NCBI GenBank assembly: GCA_022710255.1
Contig: JAKLHG010000224.1
Span: 1 to 6,683 of the forward strand
Origin: Candidatus Hydrogenedentota bacterium
Lineage (GTDB): Bacteria; Hydrogenedentota; Hydrogenedentia; Hydrogenedentales; CAITNO01
Length of the DNA stretch: 6,683 nt
Reading direction: 5' to 3'
In this document: piece after piece, positions 1-6,683 of the stretch
How positions within the stretch are numbered: position 1 is the first letter of the stretch
Layout: the number at the start of each line of letters is the position of its first letter
Notes under the pieces: generated by a model
Told to the model about the DNA's origin: nothing
Seen by the model: the letters and a program-made list of their open reading frames with translations, nothing else
Databases searched by the model: none
Position numbers and translations under genes: made by a program

Positions 1-2
1 CG

Positions 3-2864
3 GACCATTCGCTGCACTTGGCCTGCGGGGGCCGTCACCCGATGGAGGATCTCATCGCCGCGCTGATCCGGCTGGGGTATACGCGCGAATCCATGGTCGA
101 ACAGCGGGGGGAATTCAGCGTGCGGGGCGGCCTGCTGGACATATTTCCCATGTCATCGGAACTGCCCTGCCGCCTGGAATATTTTGACGAGGACATTGAG
201 TCCATCCGCCTGTTCGAGCCGGAGACCCAGCGCAGTGTGACCCGGGTGGAGGAAATCCGGGTATCCCCGCGTTCGGAAAAAAGCAGCCTTACGGTTTCGC
301 TGAAAAAGCGCGATCTTACCCCGTTCACCGATTATTTCCCCGAGAATACGCTGCTGGCGGTGGATGAACCCGTAGCGGCACAGGAGGAAGGCATCCAGGT
401 GGCGGGCCAATGCGCGGACAGCCCCTATTTCATGGACTGGACAACGGCGCGCAACCAGTGGGGCCGGTTTCCGAAGCTGTTCCTGGGCCAGATGCCGCGC
501 AAGGATTCGGGCCGGGCGGTTCGCCTGACGATGCGTTCCGGGCCCGTGGACACGTTTACCGGGCACACGGAAACGTTCTGGGAGAAGGTGCGGGAATGGG
601 AACTGGACGGTTTCGACATACGGATTCTGTGCGTGAACCCGGGGGAACAGCGGCGGATGTTCGACCTGCTTCAGGAGCACGGGTACCGCCCCGGCGCCGC
701 GCCGGTCACCGTTGAAATCGGCCGGCTGCGGGCCGGGTTCCAGTCCTTTTCCGACCATCTCGTCCTGCTCAGCGAGCGCGAAATCTTCGGGCGCCATTAT
801 GTGCGGCGCAAGCGCCGCCGTTTCGAGGCCGGCGCCGCGATTACCCAGTTCGGCGACCTGCGCGCCGGCGATTACGTGGTGCATGAGGTGCACGGCATCG
901 GGCGCTACACCGGCCTGCGCACATTCGAAGGGCGTAGCGGCGACTACCTGTCCGTGACCTATGCCGGCGGCGACACGATTTATGTGCCGGCGGCCCAACT
1001 GGACCAGGTGCAGAAATATCTCGGCGGTGATGGCGCCCTGCCCAAGCTGGACCGGCTTGGCGGCGCCACGTGGGCGCGCACCCGCGACAAGGTGAAGCGC
1101 CGGGTCCGGGAGATGACCGGCGAACTGATTCGGCTCTATGCCTCGCGCGAGCAGAGCCGGGGTTACGCGTTCGGCCGGGACACCACGTGGCAGGCGGAAT
1201 TCGAGGACGCCTTCGAATACGAGGAGACGCCGGACCAGGCCCGCGCCATCGCGGACGTGAAACGCGACATGGAATCGCAGCGTCCCATGGATCGGCTGCT
1301 GTGCGGCGACGTGGGCTACGGCAAGACCGAAGTGGCGATGCGCGCCGCGTTCAAAGCCGTTATGGACCGCAAGCAGGTGGCGTTGCTGGCGCCGACCACG
1401 GTGCTGGTGCAGCAGCATTACAACACGTTCCGGGAACGTTTTGCCGACTATCCCATCCATGTGGAGGTGCTGAACCGGTTCCGCACGCCCGCCGAGATAC
1501 GGGAGGCGTTGAAAGGCCTGAAAACCGGCGAGGTGGATGTGGTCATCGGCACGCAGCGCCTTTTGTCAAGCGACGTTGTGTTCAACGACCTGGGCTTGGT
1601 CGTCATTGATGAAGAACAACGCTTCGGGGTCCGGGACAAAGAAAAGCTGAAGCAGATGCGCACCTCGGTGGACGTGCTGACCATGTCCGCCACGCCCATC
1701 CCGCGCACGCTGCACTTCTCGCTTATCGGCATTCGGGACATGAGTCTCATCAACACGGCGCCGAACGACCGGCTGCCCATACACACATGCATCGAAGCCT
1801 GGGACAAGAATGTGATCCGGGAAGCGCTCGAGCGGGAATTGAGCCGGGAAGGCCAGGTCTATTTTCTGCACAACCGGGTCCAGACCATCAACCGGGTCGT
1901 CAGATTCGTCCACGAGATGATACCGCATGCGCGGGTGGGCCTGGGCCACGGCCAGATGCAGAAGCATGAACTCGAGGAGGTGATGGCCGCCTTCGTCAAT
2001 CATGAGATCGACATCCTCGTCTGCACCACCATCATCGCCTCCGGCATCGATATTCCCAACGCCAACACCATCATCGTGGACCGGGCGGATCAATTCGGGC
2101 TCAGCCAGTTGTACCAGATTCGCGGGCGGGTGGGGCGTTACAAGCACCGCGCCTTCGCCTACATGCTGGTGCCCGGCGACCGTGCCCTGACGGAAGACGC
2201 CATGCTGCGGCTGAAGGCGCTGGAGGAGTTTTCCACGCTGGGGTCGGGGTTCCTTGTGGCCATGCGCGACCTGGAGATCCGCGGCACCGGGGACCTGCTG
2301 GGCGCGGAACAATCCGGCAGCATCGCCTCGGTCGGGTACGAAACCTACAAGGACCTGATCGCGGAAGTGGTGGCGGAGGCGCAGGGGACCCCCGTGCGCA
2401 GGCGGTCCCTGCCCCCCTTTGAAATCAGTGCCGATGCGTATATTCCGGATGCGTATGTGCAGGCCGCGCCGCAGAAAATCACGCTGTACCGTCGTATCGC
2501 GTCGGTCACCTCCATGGAGGAAATCGACGAACTCGCCCTTGAACTCAAAGACCGGTTTGGCCCGGTTCCGGCGCCGGTGCGGCGACTGTTGCGCATTATG
2601 GAAGTGCGCGCGCTGGCCGCGGAGATTGGCGCGTACGGCATGGAAGCGGGCGGGTCAAAAATTGTGGTGCGTTTCGATTCGAGCGCCGTCCTCGCGGAAG
2701 GAGTACAGGCCGGGTTGCGCGGCATTTACCGGAACCAGGTTATATTCTCCTGGGCGGGCAAACCGTCGGTGACTTTGAACGACACGAGCGGAGACACGCT
2801 CGATGCGGCCCGGCGTTTTGTGGGCGCACTGCACCAGATGCTCACGGACAAGAACGAGGATTGA
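3..2864 (+). CDS. mfd: Transcription-repair coupling factor Mfd, 5'-truncated by window edge
   Basis: Mfd is a cytoplasmic ATP-driven DNA translocase. It removes RNA polymerase stalled at lesions and recruits UvrA for nucleotide excision repair. The frame is open from the first complete codon at position 3, so the true start lies upstream. The TTG at 18 is internal, and numbering here counts it as residue 1. In order: UvrB-like UvrA-binding module (about 1-70) with R36, R52 and F56 spaced like E. coli R165, R181 and F185, which are known UvrA contacts; a variable linker domain; RNA polymerase-interacting domain (about 280-340, with VHGIGRYTGL); RecG-like helicase lobes with Walker A GDVGYGKTEV (430-439), DEEQ (531-534), SATPIPRTL (557-565) and QIRGRVGR (700-707); C-terminal TRCF domain (about 795-895). 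By alignment with E. coli about 130 N-terminal residues are missing. The remainder is intact, with no frameshift. The gene converges on the minus-strand cluster with a 2-base gap. Confidence 0.98.
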   Translation, partial: DHSLHLACGGRHPMEDLIAALIRLGYTRESMVEQRGEFSVRGGLLDIFPMSSELPCRLEYFDEDIESIRLFEPETQRSVTRVEEIRVSPRSEKSSLTVSLKKRDLTPFTDYFPENTLLAVDEPVAAQEEGIQVAGQCADSPYFMDWTTARNQWGRFPKLFLGQMPRKDSGRAVRLTMRSGPVDTFTGHTETFWEKVREWELDGFDIRILCVNPGEQRRMFDLLQEHGYRPGAAPVTVEIGRLRAGFQSFSDHLVLLSEREIFGRHYVRRKRRRFEAGAAITQFGDLRAGDYVVHEVHGIGRYTGLRTFEGRSGDYLSVTYAGGDTIYVPAAQLDQVQKYLGGDGALPKLDRLGGATWARTRDKVKRRVREMTGELIRLYASREQSRGYAFGRDTTWQAEFEDAFEYEETPDQARAIADVKRDMESQRPMDRLLCGDVGYGKTEVAMRAAFKAVMDRKQVALLAPTTVLVQQHYNTFRERFADYPIHVEVLNRFRTPAEIREALKGLKTGEVDVVIGTQRLLSSDVVFNDLGLVVIDEEQRFGVRDKEKLKQMRTSVDVLTMSATPIPRTLHFSLIGIRDMSLINTAPNDRLPIHTCIEAWDKNVIREALERELSREGQVYFLHNRVQTINRVVRFVHEMIPHARVGLGHGQMQKHELEEVMAAFVNHEIDILVCTTIIASGIDIPNANTIIVDRADQFGLSQLYQIRGRVGRYKHRAFAYMLVPGDRALTEDAMLRLKALEEFSTLGSGFLVAMRDLEIRGTGDLLGAEQSGSIASVGYETYKDLIAEVVAEAQGTPVRRRSLPPFEISADAYIPDAYVQAAPQKITLYRRIASVTSMEEIDELALELKDRFGPVPAPVRRLLRIMEVRALAAEIGAYGMEAGGSKIVVRFDSSAVLAEGVQAGLRGIYRNQVIFSWAGKPSVTLNDTSGDTLDAARRFVGALHQMLTDKNED

Positions 2865-2866
2865 AC

Positions 2867-3376
2867 TCACGCCCGGCCCCGCCCGGCCTTGTCCAGGGCT
2901 GTCTGAAGGGCCTGCGCGAGCGCTTCCGGATTCTGGGAACCCACCACATGCTGTTTGTTGTCGCCGGTAACCACCAGTACGCCCCTGTTACCGCGCATGG
3001 AATAATACCAGCAGCGCCGGCCCTGGTATCTTCCCCAGCGATAGCCCCAGCCGCCCGCATCGCGCAACGGCCGGTAGCGTATCACTTCCACCGAAACGAT
3101 GGCCGCCAGGGGAATGCGCCGCCACATCATGGGAAACAGCCAACCGAGCCGCATATATAGCCGGTCCCGCTGCACTTCCGTGCGCAGGCACAGAAGATTT
3201 AACACCAGCGGCAGGGTGGCAAGGGCAAAGATGGGCCCCGAGAGCAATTCCAGGGTCATTGATTTCCCTTCAGAAAGGCTTGCATACAGAGGGATATATA
3301 CCGAGGCCAGACCCACCGCCAGAAGCAAAAGGTAGACCCAAAGCCCCGTCCTCTGTGTTTCCCGGTAGTATGTCAT
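2867..3376 (-). CDS. Small two-helix membrane protein with bacterial PH-like domain
   Basis: A 169-residue protein. Two hydrophobic segments at about 12-31 and 43-63 form a membrane hairpin. They are followed by a soluble part (about 65-165) that resembles bacterial PH-like domains: EVQRDRLYMRLGWL strand region, GGWGYRWG at 108-115, RGNRGVLV at 128-135, and a final VVGSQNPEALAQAL helix at 144-157. In this family the loop with GGWG, the NRGV strand and the 'GSQ-PE-L' end are typical; their ligand or partner is usually unknown. I chose the ATG at 3376 because AAGGG lies ten bases upstream and the hydrophobic hairpin follows directly. The frame stays open upstream to 3547, but that part lies inside the preceding gene and reads as low-complexity out-of-frame sequence. 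The gene starts 13 bases after the stop of the 611-residue protein, so the two are probably co-transcribed and translationally coupled. Its own stop is 2 bases from the end of mfd. The domain is well supported; the biological role is not known. Confidence 0.85.
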   Translation of the reverse strand: MTYYRETQRTGLWVYLLLLAVGLASVYIPLYASLSEGKSMTLELLSGPIFALATLPLVLNLLCLRTEVQRDRLYMRLGWLFPMMWRRIPLAAIVSVEVIRYRPLRDAGGWGYRWGRYQGRRCWYYSMRGNRGVLVVTGDNKQHVVGSQNPEALAQALQTALDKAGRGRA

Positions 3377-3386
3377 TATTGGATTG

Positions 3387-3391
3387 CCCTT
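3387..3391 (-). promoter_or_regulatory. Ribosome binding site overlapping the upstream stop codon
   Basis: On the minus strand the sequence reads TAAGGGC. The TAA stop of the 611-residue gene (3392-3390) shares two bases with an AAGGG Shine-Dalgarno core (3391-3387), which is ten bases before the ATG at 3376. This decides the start of the PH-like gene and suggests that ribosomes finishing the first gene can begin the second. Confidence 0.6.
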
Positions 3392-5225
3392 ATTTCTGTG
3401 CAGCTCGTCCGCAAGTGGCGCGGGCTTCGTATGCCGCGCGGCCGCCGTGCGGCACCAGCGGCGGGGTGGGATAGCCGCGCCATTTGGGCCACAGGTAGTC
3501 GCTGATGACCTGGCGCACGGGGAATCCCGTGAGCGGTGTATCGTCAAAGGGTGTTTCCCCGATCTCCCGGTGTGCCAGAGACCGGTAGTACGCCTGCCGT
3601 TTGTAGGCTTCCAGCATGGGCGCCTGCCTGCCGCCGCGGAGGGGCGTGAAGGTTTCCGGCAGCGTCAGGTCCGCACTGTCCGGCTTGAATCCCCAGCGCA
3701 GTTCCGGCGGGTGGTTGGGGTCAAAGGACAGGTCAAACAGGCGCTGCTCCAATTCCAGCAGCGACAGGGTTCTTTTCCCGCCCGCGCTGTCGGTGATGTC
3801 AAAGGTGGTTTGTTTGAAGACCCGGTTTTTCTCCGCCAGGAACGCCACGGCGAGATCCGAAACGCTCCAGACGGCGTGAATATTGATCCCTTCCAGGTCC
3901 AATTGGCCGCATTCTATATCCATCCAGGGTATGGCGGCATCGATTTCCTCCAGGAAGAAGAAATAATCCCCGCGGAACTCCGTGTCCGTGAGGGCCGTGC
4001 TGAACTGTCCCCACCGTCCGCCGGCGGTATAGATATTCCAGTCAGCGCCCTTGTCGGGAAATTCGATGGGACCATTGGCGCGCACATCAGCCCAGGCCGC
4101 CTGTACCGCCAAGTCCCGCGTAATCATTTGACCCCGCGCCTCTTCCGCGTAGGCCTGAATCATCCGGGAGATGGGCAGTGGTTTCGGTTCGCGCAGGCGG
4201 TACCGGATGAACTGGTGGATGCTTTTAAAATTATGGCTGTTCTCGGTGAGTTTGCCGTTCTTGACCAGTTCCTCCATCTTCTCGTACTGTTCCGTGCTGA
4301 ACCCGAATTCCCCCATCTCGGCATCGGTCCGGCGCCGCACGCGCAGCACTTTCCCCGACGCATCCGTCTCGGCGATGGGATACCGGAACATGCGGAAACC
4401 GCGGAAGCATCCCTCATAGGGGTTGCCCGTATTTTCCGAGTGGCGCGGGGTAATGCCCGTAACCGCATTGAGGCTGTTAAACACGTACAAGTCGCGCGTG
4501 TACGAGGTGGTCGCGTCCAGGAAACGCACATTCCCGCTCGGTTCCAGGTGTGCCAAAACCAGCACGTGTCCGTCCAGGTAATAGAGGCAGCCGGGTACCA
4601 GGTATTTCCGGTCAATGGCCACGGGACACGTATCACTCAGTTCCGAATTCTGGCCGAAGGGCGGTACGCGCAGGTTGCCGGTGCAGGTGCCGACCGTGGC
4701 ATCCACGAAGAACTGGAGGGCGGACCCGTATTCAAAAGAACTTGTCGAGCCCACGGGATAGGTGGAATCGGCGGTGCGTGTATCGCCGCCGTTGGAGGCG
4801 CGCACATAGCTGTACATGAACGGCAGCCCGCGCCGGCAGGCGTAGTAGGCGCCCAGGGACATGGACAGCTTGTGGCAATCCACCACCCGGTGCATGGCGA
4901 GAATGGACCCCATGTCAGGTTGGGGGTTGCACGGGGATCCGGCGAATTCGGGGTCCAGCAACAGGTTCATGTCCGGGTCGGACAGCACCTGTTCCAGCTT
5001 CGCAAGGCGCTGCGCTGTCGTGCCGAGCGCTTTGCGCTCGAAGATGCGCGTTATCCAGGCGGCGAAATGGTCCCGTTCCGCCAGGTTCCACTGCCGGTAA
5101 AGCGGCCAGGCGCCGCGGTCGGAATGGATCGATGCAGGATTGGGGTCTTCACCGAAGGCGTGACTGCCCACCAGCACCGGTGTGCACATGGTCACCATCA
5201 GTACAAGGAATTTATAGCTATGCAT
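3390..5225 (-). CDS. Secreted uncharacterised protein with transglutaminase/papain-like Cys-His-Asp pattern
   Basis: A 611-residue protein I cannot assign to a named family. An N-terminal signal peptide is visible: MHSYK, hydrophobic 6-20, likely cleavage near SHA or AFG at about 23-25. It is probably exported through Sec. Residues about 105-245 contain C117 at the head of a helix (VVDCHKLSMSLGAYYA), H220 in a GHVLVLAHL strand and D237 in RFLDATTS. This order and the 17-residue His-Asp spacing resemble transglutaminase-like or papain-like cysteine enzymes; the activity is inferred, not shown. The larger C-terminal part (about 240-575) has no fold I recognise, but shares EMGEFGFSTEQY (303-314) and SFDPNHPPELRWG (500-512) with the paralogue upstream. 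I chose the ATG at 5225 because AAAGGGG precedes it and the signal peptide follows directly. An in-frame GTG at 5270 would add 15 residues ahead of the signal peptide. The long open frame on the opposite strand is a shadow. The gene is followed at 13 bases by the PH-like membrane gene. Confidence 0.9.
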   Translation of the reverse strand: MHSYKFLVLMVTMCTPVLVGSHAFGEDPNPASIHSDRGAWPLYRQWNLAERDHFAAWITRIFERKALGTTAQRLAKLEQVLSDPDMNLLLDPEFAGSPCNPQPDMGSILAMHRVVDCHKLSMSLGAYYACRRGLPFMYSYVRASNGGDTRTADSTYPVGSTSSFEYGSALQFFVDATVGTCTGNLRVPPFGQNSELSDTCPVAIDRKYLVPGCLYYLDGHVLVLAHLEPSGNVRFLDATTSYTRDLYVFNSLNAVTGITPRHSENTGNPYEGCFRGFRMFRYPIAETDASGKVLRVRRRTDAEMGEFGFSTEQYEKMEELVKNGKLTENSHNFKSIHQFIRYRLREPKPLPISRMIQAYAEEARGQMITRDLAVQAAWADVRANGPIEFPDKGADWNIYTAGGRWGQFSTALTDTEFRGDYFFFLEEIDAAIPWMDIECGQLDLEGINIHAVWSVSDLAVAFLAEKNRVFKQTTFDITDSAGGKRTLSLLELEQRLFDLSFDPNHPPELRWGFKPDSADLTLPETFTPLRGGRQAPMLEAYKRQAYYRSLAHREIGETPFDDTPLTGFPVRQVISDYLWPKWRGYPTPPLVPHGGRAAYEARATCGRAAQK

Positions 5226-5229
5226 GCAA

Positions 5230-5236
5230 CCCCTTT
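5230..5236 (-). promoter_or_regulatory. Ribosome binding site that sets the start of the 611-residue gene
   Basis: The minus strand reads AAAGGGG, then TTGC, then ATG (5225-5223). This strong purine site sits directly before the ATG that opens the signal peptide, and favours it over the in-frame GTG at 5270 and the in-frame ATG at 5246. Confidence 0.65.
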
Positions 5237-5276
5237 CAAACGTCATAAAGCGGCCTAAAAAAAATGCCACACCTGA

Positions 5277-5289
5277 ACCGTTATACGGT
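5277..5289. repeat. Small dyad over a possible -10 box
   Basis: ACCGT (5277-5281) and ACGGT (5285-5289) are reverse complements around TAT. The dyad overlaps the TATAAC hexamer read on the minus strand (5285-5280), about 55 bases before the ATG of the 611-residue gene. The geometry would suit an operator, but arms of five bases are common by chance. Confidence 0.2.
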
Positions 5290-5298
5290 AAGCAACGT

Positions 5299-5322
5299 AG
5301 ACGCGGCGTTCTTATCGCGTCT
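5299..5322. repeat. Inverted repeat, 7-base perfect arms
   Basis: AGACGCG (5299-5305) and CGCGTCT (5316-5322) are perfect reverse complements around a ten-base loop. No T run follows in either direction, so it does not look like an intrinsic terminator. It could be an RNA hairpin in the leader of the 611-residue gene or a protein binding site. Confidence 0.4.
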
Positions 5323-5417
5323 GCACTACCTCCACCGGTTCAACGTCATTTTGGATCACAAGTAATTCATTGAGATGGAAAATTCAGAGAGAATAAATAC
5401 CTGACTTCCCACAATCG

Positions 5418-6683
5418 CTACCTTCGTGTTCTCCGGCCTCCTCTGCCGATTCTACCGCTTCTGCTTCTTCCTGCCGTGCCGGGGTCACCCGTGTCTTTTG
5501 GCTCTTGCTCATCCGGGGTCAACTGGGGTATGGCTGAGGGATTCGCCGGCGTCAAGGACGGTTCAGGTTCTCCCTCTTCCACCGGGTGGAGCAGCGGCTC
5601 CGTCGCATAAGACCATTTCCCCACCTGGGCATCCAGTTTGTCGCGAATAGGGAACCCTTCCGTGTACATACCGAGGAGGTAGCTGGAGGTCGTTTCGCGT
5701 TGGCACAAGGTGCGGTAAAAATATTGCAGGCGATAGGCCTCGTCCGCGGGTACCTTTTGACCCTTGGGCAGGGGCGTGTAGGTCTGGGGCATGCCTTCCC
5801 GTTCCGGGCTGTCCGGCGGCGCGCCCCAACGCAATTCCGGCGGATGGTTCGGATCAAAGGACAGGTCGTACAGGCGCGCCTCAATATCGGCAAGGGTCAG
5901 TGTGAATTTCTTTCCTGAGGAATGGGTGTATTCCAGGGACTTCTCCTTGAAATGCCGGTTCTTCTCGGCGATCATGGCCGCCGCAAGGTCCGCCTGGCTG
6001 TTGATGGCATAGGCTTCCAGGCCGGTCAGGTCCACAAAGGAGGGCTTCATGCCGAACATGCGCACGGCGTATTCCATCCAGTCTGCCAGGTAAAAGTACT
6101 TGTTGCGCCGGTCCACGTCGGAAGAAGGGGAACTCCACGTTTCCCACCGCCCCAGTGCCTGGAAGATATTTTCATTCTCCAGGTCTTCCGGATACACGAT
6201 GGGGCCGTTCTTCCGCACATCCTCCCAGGCATCCTGGACAAACCATGCCCGCTCGAGGTAGGCTGTCAGAATTTCGTCGCAATAAGCGGCAATAAATTCG
6301 GCCGGCTTGATTCGTTCTACCGTTTTCATGCGCAGGCGGATCAGGTCGTGCAGGCTTTGCGGTTTCAATCCGTCCTCCTCGATTTCATGGGAGGTGTACA
6401 TCTGCCGGACCACATCATACTGTTCCGTACTGAAACCGAATTCTCCCATCTCCTCGTTGGTGCGTCGCCGGACCCGTGTGACAACACCGTTGCTGTTCGT
6501 TTCCGCAATGGGGTAACGGGGCACGCGCAGCCCCTGGAAACACCCCATCCATTCATTTTCCGGGTCGCTGCCCCGCGGCGTCATGCCGCCCACGGCATTC
6601 ATGCCGTTATACGTAAAAATGTCCCGCGTATTGGTGGTGCTGCAATTTAGAAAATACAGTTCCCCGTATTCGGTCACCTTGGC
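5418..6683 (-). CDS. Uncharacterised paralogue of the secreted 611-residue protein, 5'-truncated by window edge
   Basis: The last 421 residues of a protein whose N-terminus lies beyond the right edge; the frame is open at 6683. It aligns along nearly its whole length with residues about 225-580 of the downstream protein. Shared blocks are NTRDI/YTRDL, RYPIAET (56-62), RVRRRT, EMGEFGFSTEQY (78-89), NGPIVYP, AEKNRHFK and YDLSFDPNHPPELRWG (272-287). The position matching D237 of the paralogue is Asn here (N13, in YFLNCSTT), so the proposed catalytic Asp is replaced; the matching Cys and His are outside the window. The C-terminus differs: a Pro/Glu/Thr-rich stretch (residues 369-404) is followed by an Arg/Gly-rich end with 8 Arg in the last 17 residues, where the paralogue has a shorter unrelated end. 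The upstream part probably has a signal peptide by analogy, but this cannot be seen. It is the first visible gene of the minus-strand cluster and sits 192 bases before its paralogue. Function unknown. Confidence 0.9.
   Translation of the reverse strand, partial: AKVTEYGELYFLNCSTTNTRDIFTYNGMNAVGGMTPRGSDPENEWMGCFQGLRVPRYPIAETNSNGVVTRVRRRTNEEMGEFGFSTEQYDVVRQMYTSHEIEEDGLKPQSLHDLIRLRMKTVERIKPAEFIAAYCDEILTAYLERAWFVQDAWEDVRKNGPIVYPEDLENENIFQALGRWETWSSPSSDVDRRNKYFYLADWMEYAVRMFGMKPSFVDLTGLEAYAINSQADLAAAMIAEKNRHFKEKSLEYTHSSGKKFTLTLADIEARLYDLSFDPNHPPELRWGAPPDSPEREGMPQTYTPLPKGQKVPADEAYRLQYFYRTLCQRETTSSYLLGMYTEGFPIRDKLDAQVGKWSYATEPLLHPVEEGEPEPSLTPANPSAIPQLTPDEQEPKDTGDPGTAGRSRSGRIGRGGRRTRR

Larger units (their letters stand above)
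5226..5417. other. 192-base spacer between the two paralogues
   Basis: This is the only sizeable non-coding stretch in the window. It is clearly more A+T rich than the genes, most strikingly at about 5341-5405. On the minus strand it holds, in order, an AT-rich leader after the stop of the upstream paralogue, two inverted repeats (5299-5322 and 5277-5289), a run of eight T (5264-5257) and the ribosome binding site at 5236-5230. A TATAAC hexamer at 5285-5280 could serve as a -10 box, but no good -35 lies at 16-18 bases, so a promoter is only possible. I see no hairpin followed directly by a T run, so a classical terminator for the upstream gene is not evident. Confidence 0.5.

Noticed and set aside
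18..20. TTG as the start of mfd
   Set aside because: The frame is open upstream to the window edge, and the sequence begins in the middle of the UvrB-like module, so the real start is outside the window.
153..1460. A 435-codon open frame on the minus strand inside mfd
   Set aside because: It is antisense to well-conserved Mfd domains, and its product is His/Arg/Ala-rich with no recognisable motif.
3377..3547. N-terminal extension of the PH-like protein to 226 residues
   Set aside because: The extra part overlaps the end of the preceding gene and has no family-like features, while the ATG at 3376 has a ribosome binding site and is followed directly by the membrane hairpin.
5166..5225. Lipoprotein signal at C14 of the secreted protein
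   Set aside because: The residues before the Cys are VTM; Met at the -1 position does not fit a lipobox, so an ordinary signal peptide is preferred.
3384..5258. A 624-codon open frame on the plus strand, antisense to the secreted protein
   Set aside because: It mirrors the minus-strand gene almost exactly. The minus-strand frame has a signal peptide, a strong ribosome binding site and a paralogue; the plus-strand product shows no recognisable domain and is a shadow typical of GC-rich DNA.
5257..5264. Run of eight T on the minus strand as an intrinsic terminator for the upstream paralogue
   Set aside because: No GC-rich hairpin abuts the run; the nearest dyad has five-base arms and is about 12 bases away.
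5922..6650. A 242-codon open frame on the plus strand inside the partial paralogue
   Set aside because: The minus-strand frame is supported by its paralogue; this one is its antisense shadow.

Overview
The window is about 6.7 kb of GC-rich bacterial DNA, by eye near 60% G+C. It holds four protein-coding genes and almost no non-coding space. I saw no RNA genes, insertion sequences, CRISPR arrays or phage genes. The right-hand proteins are built like those of a Gram-negative bacterium that exports proteins. The phylum cannot be read from the sequence. A PVC- or Hydrogenedentes-like lineage is a guess based only on the look of the uncharacterised proteins.

Layout. Positions 3-2864 (+) hold mfd, the transcription-repair coupling factor, which lacks about its first 130 residues because the window starts inside the gene. 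Two bases after its stop, the convergent minus-strand cluster begins. Read in its own direction (right to left) it consists of: (a) 6683-5418, a partial gene for a large uncharacterised protein with its N-terminus outside the window; (b) a 192-base spacer with two small inverted repeats; (c) 5225-3390, a 611-residue secreted protein that is a clear full-length paralogue of (a); (d) 3376-2867, a small two-helix membrane protein with a bacterial PH-like domain.

How they fit together. mfd is a housekeeping repair gene and is probably unrelated to the rest. The three minus-strand genes look like one functional group. The two large proteins share long blocks, including EMGEFGFSTEQY and SFDPNHPPELRWG. 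The complete one has a signal peptide and a Cys-His-Asp arrangement (C117, H220, D237) that resembles a transglutaminase-like or papain-like fold. The partial paralogue has Asn at the Asp position and carries a Pro/Glu-rich then Arg-rich tail. The PH-like membrane gene follows the 611-residue gene so closely that its ribosome binding site overlaps the preceding stop codon, so the two are probably translated together. My inference is an envelope system of two diverged exported proteins and a membrane partner; its function is unknown. This cluster is the most interesting part of the window.
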